Part shown: positions 52,178-61,851 of the stretch, in pieces
Position numbering within the stretch: position 1 is the first letter of the stretch
Layout: the number at the start of each line of letters is the position of its first letter
NCBI RefSeq assembly: GCF_022012415.1
Contig: NZ_JAKLTR010000007.1
Span: 186,001 to 250,000 of the forward strand
Length of the DNA stretch: 64,000 nucleotides
Source of the DNA: Terrimonas ginsenosidimutans
Lineage (GTDB): Bacteria; Bacteroidota; Bacteroidia; Chitinophagales; Chitinophagaceae
Direction of reading: 5' to 3'
Notes under the pieces: generated by a model
What the model saw: the letters and a program-made list of their open reading frames with translations, nothing else
What the model was told of the DNA's origin: nothing
Database searches by the model: none
Made by a program: the position numbers and the translations under genes

Positions 52178-54028
52178 ATGAAGTCATTTAAGTTACTGCT
52201 GATCACAGCAGATCACCTGCCATATACAGCTGGGATCCGGGAATCTATTTCCCAAATAGCGCCTGATTGTTCAATCATGGCATTCGGGCAGTTTGCAGGA
52301 CTGGGGGAAACTGTTATGCGCCAGGGAATTGGTGCGGTAATTTACCCATTTGATCTTGAAAAGCAATTGAAAGACGCGTTGCAAAAAGCAAGGGTGGAGC
52401 AGCCTGAGCTATTGCTTATCACGGTGATCAACCCTTCCACTGACCCTGCATTACTGAATGATACGTTCAGCGACAGTTTTGTCTTTGCAGACCAGACCGA
52501 CCGGCTTGGTTTTGCACTGACCTCCGCCTCCGTAAACCGCCGGGCAGGCACGCTTGCCTCGGGTCTGGAGGCGAGATTACAGGAGGCTGAACAGATCGTC
52601 CATAATATTTTTCATCAGCATCCGCTGCCAAAATGGATCTACGATTTTAACACGCTGAGGTTTCTGGAAGTGAACGAGGCGGCTGTTGCCCATTATGGCT
52701 ATAGCCGCAAAGAGTTCCTGGAAATGACGATCACAGAGATCCGGCCAGAAGAGGACGTGGCCCAACTCGCGGCTGACCTTCTCCGTGTTAAAACTGAGCC
52801 AGATGTCCGTAAAGGACAATTTCGTCACCGGAAAAAGAACGGTGAGATCATTTTTGTTGAAACAACCGCCTATTTCGCCCCGGGGCAGGGTAAAGATGCA
52901 AGGATGGTGGTCGTACGGGATGTCTCAGATGCGGTCCGCATTGCGAAGGAAAAAGAATTTGCGAGCAAGAATCTGGCTGCGCTTATCAATAATACAGATG
53001 ACCTGATCTGGAGCGTCGACGCTGAACTTAAACTGATCTCCTGTAATACGGCGTTTGAACGCTTCTTTAATAAACTCAATGGACATAGCCCTGTAAATGG
53101 GGAAGATGTGCTTACGCCTTCACTCGGTGAAAGCATAGCAAAGGTGTTCCGGTCGAATTACAACCGTGCATTGTCCGGCGAATCATTTTCTGTAGTAACC
53201 CGTTTAGGCAAGCCCGTGGCCCGCTGGGCGGAAATGTCATTTTATCCTATTTATAGTGAAGATCGGATCATTGGAACCGCTTGTTTCAGCCGCGATATTT
53301 CCAGCCAAAGGAAAGCCGAACAGAGTCTGCGCCGGCTGGAAAGAAATTTGAACTACGAAAAAGTGCAGGCTCAGAAAAAGGTAACGCTCGCTATACTCGA
53401 AGGGCAGGAGCGGGAACGGAATCATATCGGGCGTGAGCTGCATGACAATATCAATCAGATCCTTGCCAGTGCGAAGCTGCGGCTTAGTACGATCGGGAAA
53501 AGCGAACAATCAGTTGCGGAACAGTTAAAAGATCCGATGGAACTGATCGACTCAGCGGTCCGTGAGATCAGGGCACTTACCCGCGGATATGTAGCCCCGC
53601 TTAAAAGTTATTCGTTAAAAGAGATGATCCAGTACCTGCTTGACACGGTACACGCAACAACCTCCATAAAAGCATCGTTTGAATACAGCCTTAAAACGGA
53701 GAATTTTAACAATGACCTCAAATTAAACCTTTACCGGATCGTGCAGGAGCAGTTGAACAATATCCTGAAATACGCAGAAGCAAAAACAATAAAGATCCAC
53801 ATTGGTAAGTATTATAAATTCATCAGCATAGTAATATCAGATGACGGAAAAGGCTTTGATCCGTCTGCGAAACGTGCAGGCATCGGGTTTTCAAATATGA
53901 CGAACCGCGTAGAGTTGTTCAATGGCGAACTCAGCATTGAAAGCCACCCGGGTCATGGCTGCAAAATGCATATCGTAATACCAGCAACGGCGGAAAATTC
54001 GCCGGAAGTGGAAACGGTGACCAGTTAG
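52178..54028 (+). CDS. PAS-domain sensor histidine kinase (HisKA_3/NarX-like) with a degenerate receiver
   Basis: A 616-residue cytoplasmic kinase without membrane segments. Residues about 1-125 have the strand-helix order of a receiver domain (KLLLITADHL, then IGAVIYPFDL, ELLLITVI, DSFVFADQTD) but no Asp at the phosphorylation position. Two PAS domains follow (about 140-255, for example IYDFNTLRFLEVNEAAVAHY, and about 270-385). The HisKA_3 box ERNHIGRELHDNINQIL has phosphoacceptor His422, and the ATPase has VISDDGKGFDP. Such kinases normally phosphorylate NarL/LuxR-type regulators, but none is adjacent. The start is the first ATG before the receiver-like strand. Confidence 0.9.
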   Translation: MKSFKLLLITADHLPYTAGIRESISQIAPDCSIMAFGQFAGLGETVMRQGIGAVIYPFDLEKQLKDALQKARVEQPELLLITVINPSTDPALLNDTFSDSFVFADQTDRLGFALTSASVNRRAGTLASGLEARLQEAEQIVHNIFHQHPLPKWIYDFNTLRFLEVNEAAVAHYGYSRKEFLEMTITEIRPEEDVAQLAADLLRVKTEPDVRKGQFRHRKKNGEIIFVETTAYFAPGQGKDARMVVVRDVSDAVRIAKEKEFASKNLAALINNTDDLIWSVDAELKLISCNTAFERFFNKLNGHSPVNGEDVLTPSLGESIAKVFRSNYNRALSGESFSVVTRLGKPVARWAEMSFYPIYSEDRIIGTACFSRDISSQRKAEQSLRRLERNLNYEKVQAQKKVTLAILEGQERERNHIGRELHDNINQILASAKLRLSTIGKSEQSVAEQLKDPMELIDSAVREIRALTRGYVAPLKSYSLKEMIQYLLDTVHATTSIKASFEYSLKTENFNNDLKLNLYRIVQEQLNNILKYAEAKTIKIHIGKYYKFISIVISDDGKGFDPSAKRAGIGFSNMTNRVELFNGELSIESHPGHGCKMHIVIPATAENSPEVETVTS

Positions 54029-54514
54029 CAGGAAATTGAGTTTTTCACGACCGGGAATTTATATTTTTCAAGCCATTTTTATTTCTCGGGTTGAGATATT
54101 TTTCTTTAGCTGAATGAACGCGGCAACTTTCAGGCGTTGCTCGGATATCTTCGGCCCAACACGGCTATCGCAACGGTCGGCCGCCAGCAAAAATCAGGGC
54201 TGCAGTTGGTTTATATAAGCCACCAATGCCCGGCAAACGCACTACTTCCCCAAACAATAATCGCGTGCATAGCTTTACAGGACTCTCCTCGAACCACCCG
54301 GCCGTCACTGCAATTATTTCAGACAGTGATAGTCGTTGCAGGGTTACAAACGACATTTTATTCCCGGCACTATGCTATCGACAGCGGAGCAACAGTAAAT
54401 GATCATATACCTCTGAACCAATAAACCCTTCCCTTTCAACTACAACATTTCGACTTTTGGCTACATCCATCTTCTGATGACTGTTGAACTTCGTGTCAAC
54501 AAAATATCAGAAAA
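54029..54514. other. Intergenic region, no gene seen
   Basis: Frames on both strands (54137-54424 plus, 54165-54356 minus) lack coding character. No hairpin terminator, operator or repeat was recognised. The promoter of the TonB receptor must lie in the last part. Confidence 0.4.
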
Positions 54515-56917
54515 ATGGCATTAAAAAGCAGTACGAATAGTCTTCTCCTCACGCTCTCCTTTTGCATGATCAGTATGCTGTCCATTGCGCAGACAACTGG
54601 TAGTTTCAAAGGAAAAATCATCACACAATCTACCAAGCAACCCATCATGGGCGTTAGTATTCACATAGATAATACACAGCTTGGGACTACTACAGATACT
54701 ACAGGTGTATTTACTGTTAACGGTTTACCTATTGGTACGTATGCTGTAACTATTTCGTCTGTTGGGTTTCAAACAAAAAATATCAGCGAAGTAGTTATAA
54801 CACCGGGCAAGACCTACTATTCGGAAATAGAGCTGTTGGAGTCGGCTTCCAGCCTGAATGAAGTGGTGGTAAGATCATTTAAAGGAGAGAATAATCCGCT
54901 GACACCTGTTTCCACATACGCTTATTCCAGGGAAGAAATTTTCAGGAACCCGGGAGCGCAGGGCGATATTATGAGGGCTTTGTCCAGCCTGCCGGGTGTG
55001 GTAAGCAGTGGGGCTCAGTTTTCAGCCATTGCAGCAAGGGGACAGGGAACACAGGATAATGTATATATGGTGGATGATATCCCAATGTTCAATCTATCAC
55101 ACATGGAAGCGGAAGGCTTTAACTCGGGATTCAACGATCCTAACGGAGGACGTTTTAGCATTTTTGCACCACGGATCATCGACAATGTACAATTCCAGAA
55201 CGGAGGATTTGATGCGGTTTACGGAAGAAAATCATCTTCCTATCTTGGGCTTGGCATCAAAGAAGGAAACAAAGAAACATGGTCGCTTGTAGGTCAGTTC
55301 GACTTGCTGGGAGGTACTTTAATAGCCGATGGGCCCGTCTCCAGAAAAACCAGTCTGTTCGCATCGGCAAGGTATCAGAACTTTGGGTTGTTGCAAAGGG
55401 TTCTGAATATGGAAAACCCGATAAACGTTGGCTTTGGCGACTATCTTATTAAAACCACCACACAGCTCAATGCAAAAAATAAGCTCTCGTTTATAGCTAT
55501 GTATAACCCTGAAACCCCCAGCAGGGGTATTGATGATGTTGGATCGGGGTATAACATAAATGAAGATAACAGCCTGGGTACAATACTTTTTGATCACAAA
55601 AGTACCAAAACGCTGGTAGGGCTGAATTTGCGGACTTTGCTTGATGCCAAAAGTTATATCAGGAATGTACTCTACTTCCGCTCATCCACAGTGGATAATG
55701 CCTTCGGAGATTTTATCCCATCATTAGATGCTGAAGGTGTAATACTCGATCCTAAATCTGGCAGATTTGAAGATGATCTGCGCCGCATAAAAAACAATCA
55801 ACAGGAGGTCGGCTATCGTTCCATCTATACCAAACGGTTTAACAAACTGACTTTTACCGGTGGTATAGATGCAGCCATGTTGAATTTAGATTATGAAAGA
55901 TCGCTTAAACGCACCGATACCGTTTACACATTCCGCAGTCACGACGAAAGGCCTGGCCCAGCGCAGTATTATCAAATTTTAGACCCGGCTCTTTATAATT
56001 CAAGGTTTGATAACAATGCATTTAATGGATCTGGTTATGTGGCTGTTTCTTGGAAAGTGTCAAATGCATTTACCCTTAACCCAAGCGTCCGCTACGATTA
56101 CACAGGCTTTACTGAACAGCATACTGTGTCACCACGATTGAGCGGTAGTCTTTTGTTAAGCGATAAACAAAGTATCAATTTCTCTTCGGGTATTTATTAC
56201 CAGGATGCTGCATATTCTGATGTGGCGGGGCAAAGTGCGGGCAATAAACTGAAAAACGAACGCACATTTCAAAATATACTGGGCTATAAATATCAATTCT
56301 CAAATGATCTGAAATTGGTGATAGAAGGTTGGCATAAGCAATTTGATGATCTGATTGTGCAGCCCAACCGCGTTCAAAGTTACCTGAACAACAACGGCAC
56401 AGGGTACGCCTATGGTGGAGACGTAAGTCTTACCAAAAGGCTTTCTCAAAAATGGTATGGAGCGATCAGCTATTCGTACATGGAAAGCAAACGTGACGAT
56501 AATAATGGCCTCGGTGAATACGACTACACTTTTAACATTCCGCACAATTTTTCCTTGTTGGGCAGTTATAAACCCAATAGCAAGTGGATTTTTTCCGGAA
56601 AATTCAGATACAGTACGGGCCGGCCTATCGATGAATACATTGTTCATTCAGATGTGTTGACCAACCCGGACATGCTTCGGTATTCACAGGAGATAACTGC
56701 TATCAATGGCCGAAGGCTTCCGGATTATATCAGCCTTGATATCCGTATAGATTACACCATACCGATGAGGAAAGGCCTGTTCTCTGCATTTATAGACCTG
56801 GCTAACATTAACAATCAATTCAACATAAATGCTGAGATCTTTCTGCCGCAGACCGGCAGAGTGTTCAACAGTGGCCTGGGTGTGTTCCCGACGTTTGGTG
56901 TAAGAGTTGAAATGTAG
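54515..56917 (+). CDS. TonB-dependent outer membrane receptor with carboxypeptidase-regulatory N-domain
   Basis: An 800-residue receptor. Signal peptide up to about residue 25 (MISMLSIAQT), carboxypeptidase-regulatory-like domain about 30-115 (GSFKGKIITQSTKQPIMGVS), then a plug domain (REEIFRNPGAQGDIMRALSS, LPGVVSSGAQFSAIAARGQG, NVYMVDDIPMFNL) and a long barrel ending GVFPTFGVRVEM. There is no SusD-like gene next to it, so it is not a SusC type; iron-siderophore, vitamin or peptide import is possible. The aldo/keto reductase follows 82 bases downstream. Confidence 0.92.
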   Translation: MALKSSTNSLLLTLSFCMISMLSIAQTTGSFKGKIITQSTKQPIMGVSIHIDNTQLGTTTDTTGVFTVNGLPIGTYAVTISSVGFQTKNISEVVITPGKTYYSEIELLESASSLNEVVVRSFKGENNPLTPVSTYAYSREEIFRNPGAQGDIMRALSSLPGVVSSGAQFSAIAARGQGTQDNVYMVDDIPMFNLSHMEAEGFNSGFNDPNGGRFSIFAPRIIDNVQFQNGGFDAVYGRKSSSYLGLGIKEGNKETWSLVGQFDLLGGTLIADGPVSRKTSLFASARYQNFGLLQRVLNMENPINVGFGDYLIKTTTQLNAKNKLSFIAMYNPETPSRGIDDVGSGYNINEDNSLGTILFDHKSTKTLVGLNLRTLLDAKSYIRNVLYFRSSTVDNAFGDFIPSLDAEGVILDPKSGRFEDDLRRIKNNQQEVGYRSIYTKRFNKLTFTGGIDAAMLNLDYERSLKRTDTVYTFRSHDERPGPAQYYQILDPALYNSRFDNNAFNGSGYVAVSWKVSNAFTLNPSVRYDYTGFTEQHTVSPRLSGSLLLSDKQSINFSSGIYYQDAAYSDVAGQSAGNKLKNERTFQNILGYKYQFSNDLKLVIEGWHKQFDDLIVQPNRVQSYLNNNGTGYAYGGDVSLTKRLSQKWYGAISYSYMESKRDDNNGLGEYDYTFNIPHNFSLLGSYKPNSKWIFSGKFRYSTGRPIDEYIVHSDVLTNPDMLRYSQEITAINGRRLPDYISLDIRIDYTIPMRKGLFSAFIDLANINNQFNINAEIFLPQTGRVFNSGLGVFPTFGVRVEM

Positions 56918-56999
56918 GCTACTTACAAAAATGATGCATGTCAGAGTGAGGCAGCAGGAGATACTATCAGAATAAAAACTAAAAAATAAATTCTACAAT

Positions 57000-58010
57000 A
57001 TGAATAGCATCAGACAAGTAAATCTGGGAACGCAAGGACTTGCAGTACCGGCAATCGGACTTGGATGTATGGGGATGACAGAATTGGCAGGGCTCAAAAC
57101 CTATGGGCCCGCCAATGATGCTGAGTCTATTGCCACCATTCATCGTTCGCTGGAACTCGGCGGAAATTTCCTGGACACCGCCGAACTATATGGTCCTTTA
57201 CTGAACGAACAGCTGATTGCCAAAGCTATTAGCGGCAACAGGCACAAATACATTATCGCTACGAAAACCGGAGTAGAGATTGATCACAACGGAAAGTATA
57301 CAGGAAAGGCAAACGGCACCAAAAGCTATGTAAAGAAAGCCGCGGAGCGTTCGTTAAAAAATCTTGGTACCGACTACATCGATCTGTATTATCTGCATCG
57401 TCTGGATCCTGAAACGCCTGTAGAAGAAACGGTAGAAGCGCTGGGCGGGTTAGTAAAGGAAGGCAAGGTAAAATATATCGGGCTTTCCGAAGTCGGCTCG
57501 CAAACTATCAGGAATGCCCATGCAGTTCACCCTATTACGGCTGTGCAATCAGAATACTCGTTGTTCGAAAGACAGATTGAAGAGCTGGGAATTATAGACA
57601 CCTTAAAAGATCTGGGGATCGGTCTTGTGGCATACTCGCCGATAGGCAGAGGTTTCTTAAGTGGTGAATTAAAAAGTCCGGATGATATTGCGGCCACTGA
57701 TCTCCGGAAATATTTGCCCAAATTCCAGGGGGATCAGTTTTACAAAAACCTGGAACTGGTAAATGAAATCAAGAAAGTTGCTCTCGAAAAGAATGTTACG
57801 TCAGCACAGCTCGCGCTTGCATGGATCATGGCTAAAGGCCATGTGCCTATCCCGGGAACAAAACGGGTGAAGTATGTGGAAGAAAATATAGCCGCTGTCA
57901 ACATTTCGCTTACGGATGAAGAGCTGAACCGCCTGGAAACGATTATTCCATTGGGCACAGATACTGGTGCAAAGTATAGCGAAGAGGGAATGAAAAGCAT
58001 TAATCGATAA
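57000..58010 (+). CDS. Aldo/keto reductase
   Basis: A 336-residue cytoplasmic TIM-barrel oxidoreductase that reduces aldehydes or ketones with NADPH. Features: [13 protein letters not shown] near the start, the catalytic Asp and Tyr in [10 protein letters not shown], Lys in [12 protein letters not shown], His in [19 protein letters not shown] and the cofactor loop [18 protein letters not shown]. The GCMGM start marks the YakC/AKR13-like group. It is followed by a small membrane protein gene and an AraC regulator in the same direction, a common layout in which the regulator controls the reductase in response to aldehydes. Confidence 0.94.
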   Translation: MNSIRQVNLGTQGLAVPAIGLGCMGMTELAGLKTYGPANDAESIATIHRSLELGGNFLDTAELYGPLLNEQLIAKAISGNRHKYIIATKTGVEIDHNGKYTGKANGTKSYVKKAAERSLKNLGTDYIDLYYLHRLDPETPVEETVEALGGLVKEGKVKYIGLSEVGSQTIRNAHAVHPITAVQSEYSLFERQIEELGIIDTLKDLGIGLVAYSPIGRGFLSGELKSPDDIAATDLRKYLPKFQGDQFYKNLELVNEIKKVALEKNVTSAQLALAWIMAKGHVPIPGTKRVKYVEENIAAVNISLTDEELNRLETIIPLGTDTGAKYSEEGMKSINR

Positions 58011-58078
58011 GTAAAGCGCCTGGGATTCCATACGTCTGAAAATTCAACATTGTAATTCTTCAAGTAAAAAATATATAA

Positions 58079-58309
58079 ATGAAAACTACTAATAACCATC
58101 TGCATTTGCACAGGAAGGAAGAAAAAGATAAGCTGTCAGGATTCTGGTTCATGGCTTCTAATGCCATTCCGCTTATTGGATTCTTTCTCTATTTTAAACA
58201 TAGAAATGAATATCCCAATAAGGCAAAAAGAGCTTTAACGAGTGCCCTGATCGGTATCCCCTTTGCCATAGCAGCTGGCTATATCATGAATAATTATATT
58301 CTTAAGTGA
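58079..58309 (+). CDS. Small membrane protein, 76 aa
   Basis: A His-rich N-terminus (NNHLHLHRKEEKDKLSG) precedes two predicted helices (FWFMASNAIPLIGFFLYF, then LTSALIGIPFAIAAGYIMN). The loop between (KHRNEYPNKAKRA) is basic and probably cytoplasmic. Unknown function. It lies between the aldo/keto reductase and the AraC regulator genes, about 66 bases from each, and is probably co-transcribed with them. Confidence 0.72.
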   Translation: MKTTNNHLHLHRKEEKDKLSGFWFMASNAIPLIGFFLYFKHRNEYPNKAKRALTSALIGIPFAIAAGYIMNNYILK

Positions 58310-58374
58310 ATAGCTGAAGCCGGAGAAGTGAAGAGGATCAGACGACACATCAAATCAAGGATAAACGCTCTATT

Positions 58375-59358
58375 ATGAAATACGCAAATAACCCGTCGGA
58401 TCATCATAACCCTGTGATCGGGCGGGGATGTCAATCGCAAGCAGCTAAGGACATTACTGTTGAGGATTTTCTTCCACCATCCATTCTGCAGGACGGACAA
58501 TTTGGAATATTTACGGATCTGTTCCATTATACAACCATAGTGGATAATGGTTTTCCGGTGTATTGCATCGGTGTGTCATCTTCTGTGGCCGAAATTTCTT
58601 TTGGCCCGGGTGAAGTTTACGAAGTGAACGCTGTGAGTGCTATAATTATTCGCCCGGGTGATGCGATCCCTTCAGTGGAAAGATCAGGGCATCTGCCCGG
58701 TGTATTTGTGTTTTTTACCAATACGTTTTTGCATGCCCTTGGGGAGGACAACCTTTCAGTTCCGGATTCATTTTTATTAGGAACAGCAGGGCCCGTTATT
58801 CCGCTTAAAGACAATGAAGCGGTCAGCATAAGGATATTATTCGAGCGGATATTTCAATTGATCACCAATCTGTCGACGTTCCCCAGGGAGCGGATCGCAA
58901 GGCATCTGGTCATTTGCTTGCTGCTCGAAACTCACAGCATCCTGTCAGGATATCAACGAACTGGTCAGCTGCCCGACAAATCCCAACACTTACTGTATCA
59001 TCGGTTTAAACAGCTTGTAGTAATGCATGCAAAATATGAACGGAGTATTCTCTTTTACGCGTGCAGGCTAAGGGTGTCGCAGAACTATCTATACAAGATC
59101 ATAAAGCAGGTTTCCGCTATTTCACCGAAGGTGATTGTCAATGAGCAGATCATAGTAGAAGCAAAAAAGTTGTTGAAGCAATCATGCCTGTCAGTTAGTG
59201 AAATAGCCGATTCGCTGAACTTTCCTGATCTGTTCGTTTTTAGTAAATTTTTTAAAAAGCAAACCGGCATGTCTCCATCTGTCTTCCGTAAGAAATATGT
59301 TCTGATGGGCTTGCCGCTTGCCCTCACGGGGGATAGTGGTAATGCAGAAATGCTTTAG
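58375..59358 (+). CDS. AraC-family transcriptional regulator
   Basis: A 327-residue regulator. The N-terminal ~190 residues form a cupin-like domain (FGPGEVYEVNAVSAIIIRPG, GVFVFFTNTFLHALG). The C-terminal AraC domain (about 220-315) has RSILFYACRLRVSQNYLYKI, LSVSEIADSLNFPDLFVFSK and FFKKQTGMSPSVFRKKY. It follows the aldo/keto reductase and small membrane protein genes and is likely their regulator. The effector is unknown. Confidence 0.92.
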   Translation: MKYANNPSDHHNPVIGRGCQSQAAKDITVEDFLPPSILQDGQFGIFTDLFHYTTIVDNGFPVYCIGVSSSVAEISFGPGEVYEVNAVSAIIIRPGDAIPSVERSGHLPGVFVFFTNTFLHALGEDNLSVPDSFLLGTAGPVIPLKDNEAVSIRILFERIFQLITNLSTFPRERIARHLVICLLLETHSILSGYQRTGQLPDKSQHLLYHRFKQLVVMHAKYERSILFYACRLRVSQNYLYKIIKQVSAISPKVIVNEQIIVEAKKLLKQSCLSVSEIADSLNFPDLFVFSKFFKKQTGMSPSVFRKKYVLMGLPLALTGDSGNAEML

Positions 59359-59498
59359 GAAGGTTAAGGAATTATCCACGGAAGCGTAAGGAAATTCGTA
59401 TTCATTTTAAAACGGGAACGGTCGCCACGAGAGGACCTTGAGTTGTACAGACAGTGCATCATGCGTCTACTGATTACCGTATTCATCAATCTTGCATC

Positions 59499-59984
59499 AT
59501 GAGACTAACAGGGCTTATATATTACATTCTGCGGAAAATACATTCCCCGTTATTTCATTTAAAACGGATCGGCATCTCCTGTGTCGTCATTTTTCATTTA
59601 GCAGGGTGTATGCAGCCAGAGCGGGCGATATGGAGGCAAAACGCGGGTGGGGTATCAGAGCCGGTCGAGTTCTCTTTTAGTGGAGTAAGACCGATCGACA
59701 AAGCGCTGCATGGGCAGGTTGTCCGGATTCATGGCCGGCTTATGTACAACTTCGATGAGTCTGCAATTTATCCCATCTTCGAAGAGAGTGATGTGAAACC
59801 ATTGTGGATGTCTCTTGATAAAATGGATTCAAACCTTCACTTTTTCTTAATGACCCATGATCAATCGGCTGTTTCTGTTACGGGTAAACTCGATACGCTG
59901 ACCGGGACATTCGATCAGTATAATTATGAGTTTTCGATCAGGGATATCAACGTCATAGAAGTTGTACGGTCCATCGTCAAATAA
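59499..59984 (+). CDS. Hypothetical lipoprotein, 161 aa
   Basis: The start at 59499 is preferred to 59454 because it begins just before a basic and then hydrophobic signal with lipobox LAGC (Cys37). The n-region is unusually long. The mature part is about 125 residues with a small beta-barrel character: VRIHGRLMYNFDESAIYPIF, PLWMSLDKMDSNL, SVTGKLDTLTGTFDQYNYEF and IRDINVIEVV. The alternation of strands around VTGKLDT suggests an OB-like fold. Family not recognised. A good terminator follows at 60066. Confidence 0.68.
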   Translation: MRLTGLIYYILRKIHSPLFHLKRIGISCVVIFHLAGCMQPERAIWRQNAGGVSEPVEFSFSGVRPIDKALHGQVVRIHGRLMYNFDESAIYPIFEESDVKPLWMSLDKMDSNLHFFLMTHDQSAVSVTGKLDTLTGTFDQYNYEFSIRDINVIEVVRSIVK

Positions 59985-60065
59985 TGTTTCGCAATACAAT
60001 TCATACAATAGTTTCGGATCAGTAGCCAGGTAAAGTTTTCGATTGTGGGTGGTTTTTTTATGCTC

Positions 60066-60095
60066 AAGCCCTTCCTGTTCAGGGAGGGCTTTTAT
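60066..60095 (+). terminator. Rho-independent terminator
   Basis: AAGCCCTTCCTG (60066-60077) pairs with CAGGGAGGGCTT (60080-60091), one T-G pair, followed by TTTA. It lies 82 bases after the lipoprotein stop. Confidence 0.72.
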
Positions 60096-60892
60096 GATCA
60101 ATCTAACTGCAGGTGCTTTGTCCGCCGGTCTCAACCGAGAGGGCAGGAGAGCCAGCTCACCGTTGCAGGGATAAGAAGATACTTGAATCATAGAGAATGA
60201 GAACGGGCTTTGCAGAAACCGAACCAAGAGGGATCCTTTGGAACTATAATGCTAAACGGGTGAACAATGGTGTGCCGGGGATCAGGGTAATTGTGGTAGC
60301 ACCCGACATCCCAGGCAATGAAAGAGTGCTGGAAATCACAGTGTGATCAACAGCATGTTCTGGGCTCAGCCAGGAATTTATCTGAATTGCAATATATTTT
60401 TATTGTTTATCAATAATTTTATTACATTTATAACAGGATTTGACCTGTGAAAGATCAGACGTTGTCAATAGCCTAATCAACCCAATCATTTTGGGCAGAT
60501 GGTCAGGCATTTACCCTGATGGCGGCTGTAGTCTGTGTTATTGCCACTAATTAAAAGAGGGAGTTGAAATCCAAAACGAAAACAGTTCAACGGTTTGGCT
60601 GTGCCAGTCATTGGGAACCTGGATGTGATGATGTAAACTAAATGCCCCTGTAAGAGCTTTCTGAAAGAATGGATTTGACATTATTTAATCTCTTCTATCT
60701 TAAAGAAAGGGAAGGCAAGGGCGATCCGCTTTAGCACTCCAGATGCAATTTGCAAAACCTTAGACTGCGCCAGGGAGATATGCTGGAATACTTAGGTGAC
60801 GACAAAAGATTTCCGAACCGCTTACAAGAGGTCATTGCAAATGACTTTGCTATAATAATACCTAACTAATTTTTGACCAGAATATCAAACAG
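60096..60892. other. Long gene-poor gap with coding relics
   Basis: No complete gene in nearly 800 bases. Near 60240-60350 a stretch reads like the end of a protein (GIRVIVVAPDIPG-type sequence after small shifts). At 60737-60870 a stop-bounded plus-strand frame reads LRLRQGDMLEYLGDDKRFPN and then LQEVIANDFAI, with a possible ATG at about 60779, and looks like the end of a lost gene. The region probably holds two decayed genes. Confidence 0.4.
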
Positions 60893-61531
60893 ATGGTGAA
60901 GAAGCATTCGGTTCTGATATGTATCATTACTTCAGTGATACTAGTGGTAATAGCAGCTTTGGCCTATCCAGGCGGCTCATTGCTGGACAAAAATTCTATA
61001 GGGTTTAACTGGTCGAAAAATTTCCTAAGCAATTTGTTCGCAACAAAGGCGATAAATGGTTCGGAGAACCCCGGTTGGATATGGGCAGTTATCGGAATGG
61101 CATTCCACTCGGTTGCTTATGGGATTTTTTTTATCAATATGTCAAAAAAGGTCGCTTCAGGACTACTGGCTGATATTTTTAAACTTATCGGCGCTGCCAG
61201 TATGATATTTATTTTCCTGATCGCAACACCCCTGCATGACCTCGGAACAATATCGATCATTTTGACATTGACAGGTTTATTTATTATTACGGTATTGGTC
61301 CTGAGGTCAAAACTTCACTTACTTAAATTCTGCTGTATTATTTGCTTATTGACTTACTACTGTTTCTTTTCCGTTTTTGGGTTAGGTTATATGGGTTTGT
61401 CAGTCATAATGCAGAAAGTGTATATTATATGCTCGATGCTATTGGTTTTAGGCCTGGAGTACTTTACCAAATATGAGGACTTCATACACATTAAAGCGGG
61501 AGGACAAAAAATAGAAGCAGCGAACCGCTGA
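60893..61531 (+). CDS. Hypothetical membrane protein, DUF998-like
   Basis: A 212-residue integral membrane protein with about six helices: LICIITSVILVVIAALAYP at the start, WIWAVIGMAFHSVAYGIFF, a third around FKLIGAASMIFIFLIATPLH, then IILTLTGLFIITVLVL, CIICLLTYYCFFSVF and VYIICSMLLVLGLEYF. The segment FNWSKNFLSNLFATK between helices 1 and 2, with Trp and Asn, resembles the DUF998 family. Function unknown. It is a lone gene with no close neighbours; the upstream gap contains gene relics. Confidence 0.78.
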   Translation: MVKKHSVLICIITSVILVVIAALAYPGGSLLDKNSIGFNWSKNFLSNLFATKAINGSENPGWIWAVIGMAFHSVAYGIFFINMSKKVASGLLADIFKLIGAASMIFIFLIATPLHDLGTISIILTLTGLFIITVLVLRSKLHLLKFCCIICLLTYYCFFSVFGLGYMGLSVIMQKVYIICSMLLVLGLEYFTKYEDFIHIKAGGQKIEAANR

Positions 61532-61732
61532 CACCAGGTTTGGCGGAGCAATCGATAGACAGCATATCCCACCTATACATATGGCGGACATAATTATCTC
61601 CCGGCAGTAGTTCTTAAGTTCGGCTGTCGGTTTATAATTCAGCTGCGGTTCCAAATCCGGCATTGTTTGCGTTGCAATGATCGCTTATCTCGTTCATTGT
61701 GTTGGAAGCGCGGCTCCTCCGCAGCTGATTTC

Positions 61733-61798
61733 CCTTACACAACAGACCCGTCGCTCAGCCCGGTTATCTGGTCACCCACTCAATCAGGGCAAATTCCC
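61733..61798 (+). repeat. Intergenic repeat copy 2 (TTACACAAC...CTCAGCCC...CCCACTCA)
   Basis: Matches copy 1 at 45443-45507 at roughly three of four positions with no large gap. It lies about 55-120 bases before the start of the lipoprotein gene at 61852, the same position and orientation as copy 1 before the T9SS gene. Confidence 0.6.
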
Positions 61799-61851
61799 AT
61801 GCCCCGGCCATTTAACTTGATCTGCCGTTAATGGCTTAAAAAATTTAATGC

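Noticed and set aside
51970-52206. Minus-strand 78-codon frame before the PAS kinase
   Set aside because: It overlaps the start of the kinase gene and has no features of a real protein.
54137-54424. 95-codon plus-strand frame in the gap before the TonB receptor
   Set aside because: Mixed composition, no signal, no family and an equally long frame on the other strand.
59847-60227. 126-codon minus-strand frame
   Set aside because: It runs over the end of the lipoprotein gene and through its terminator hairpin.
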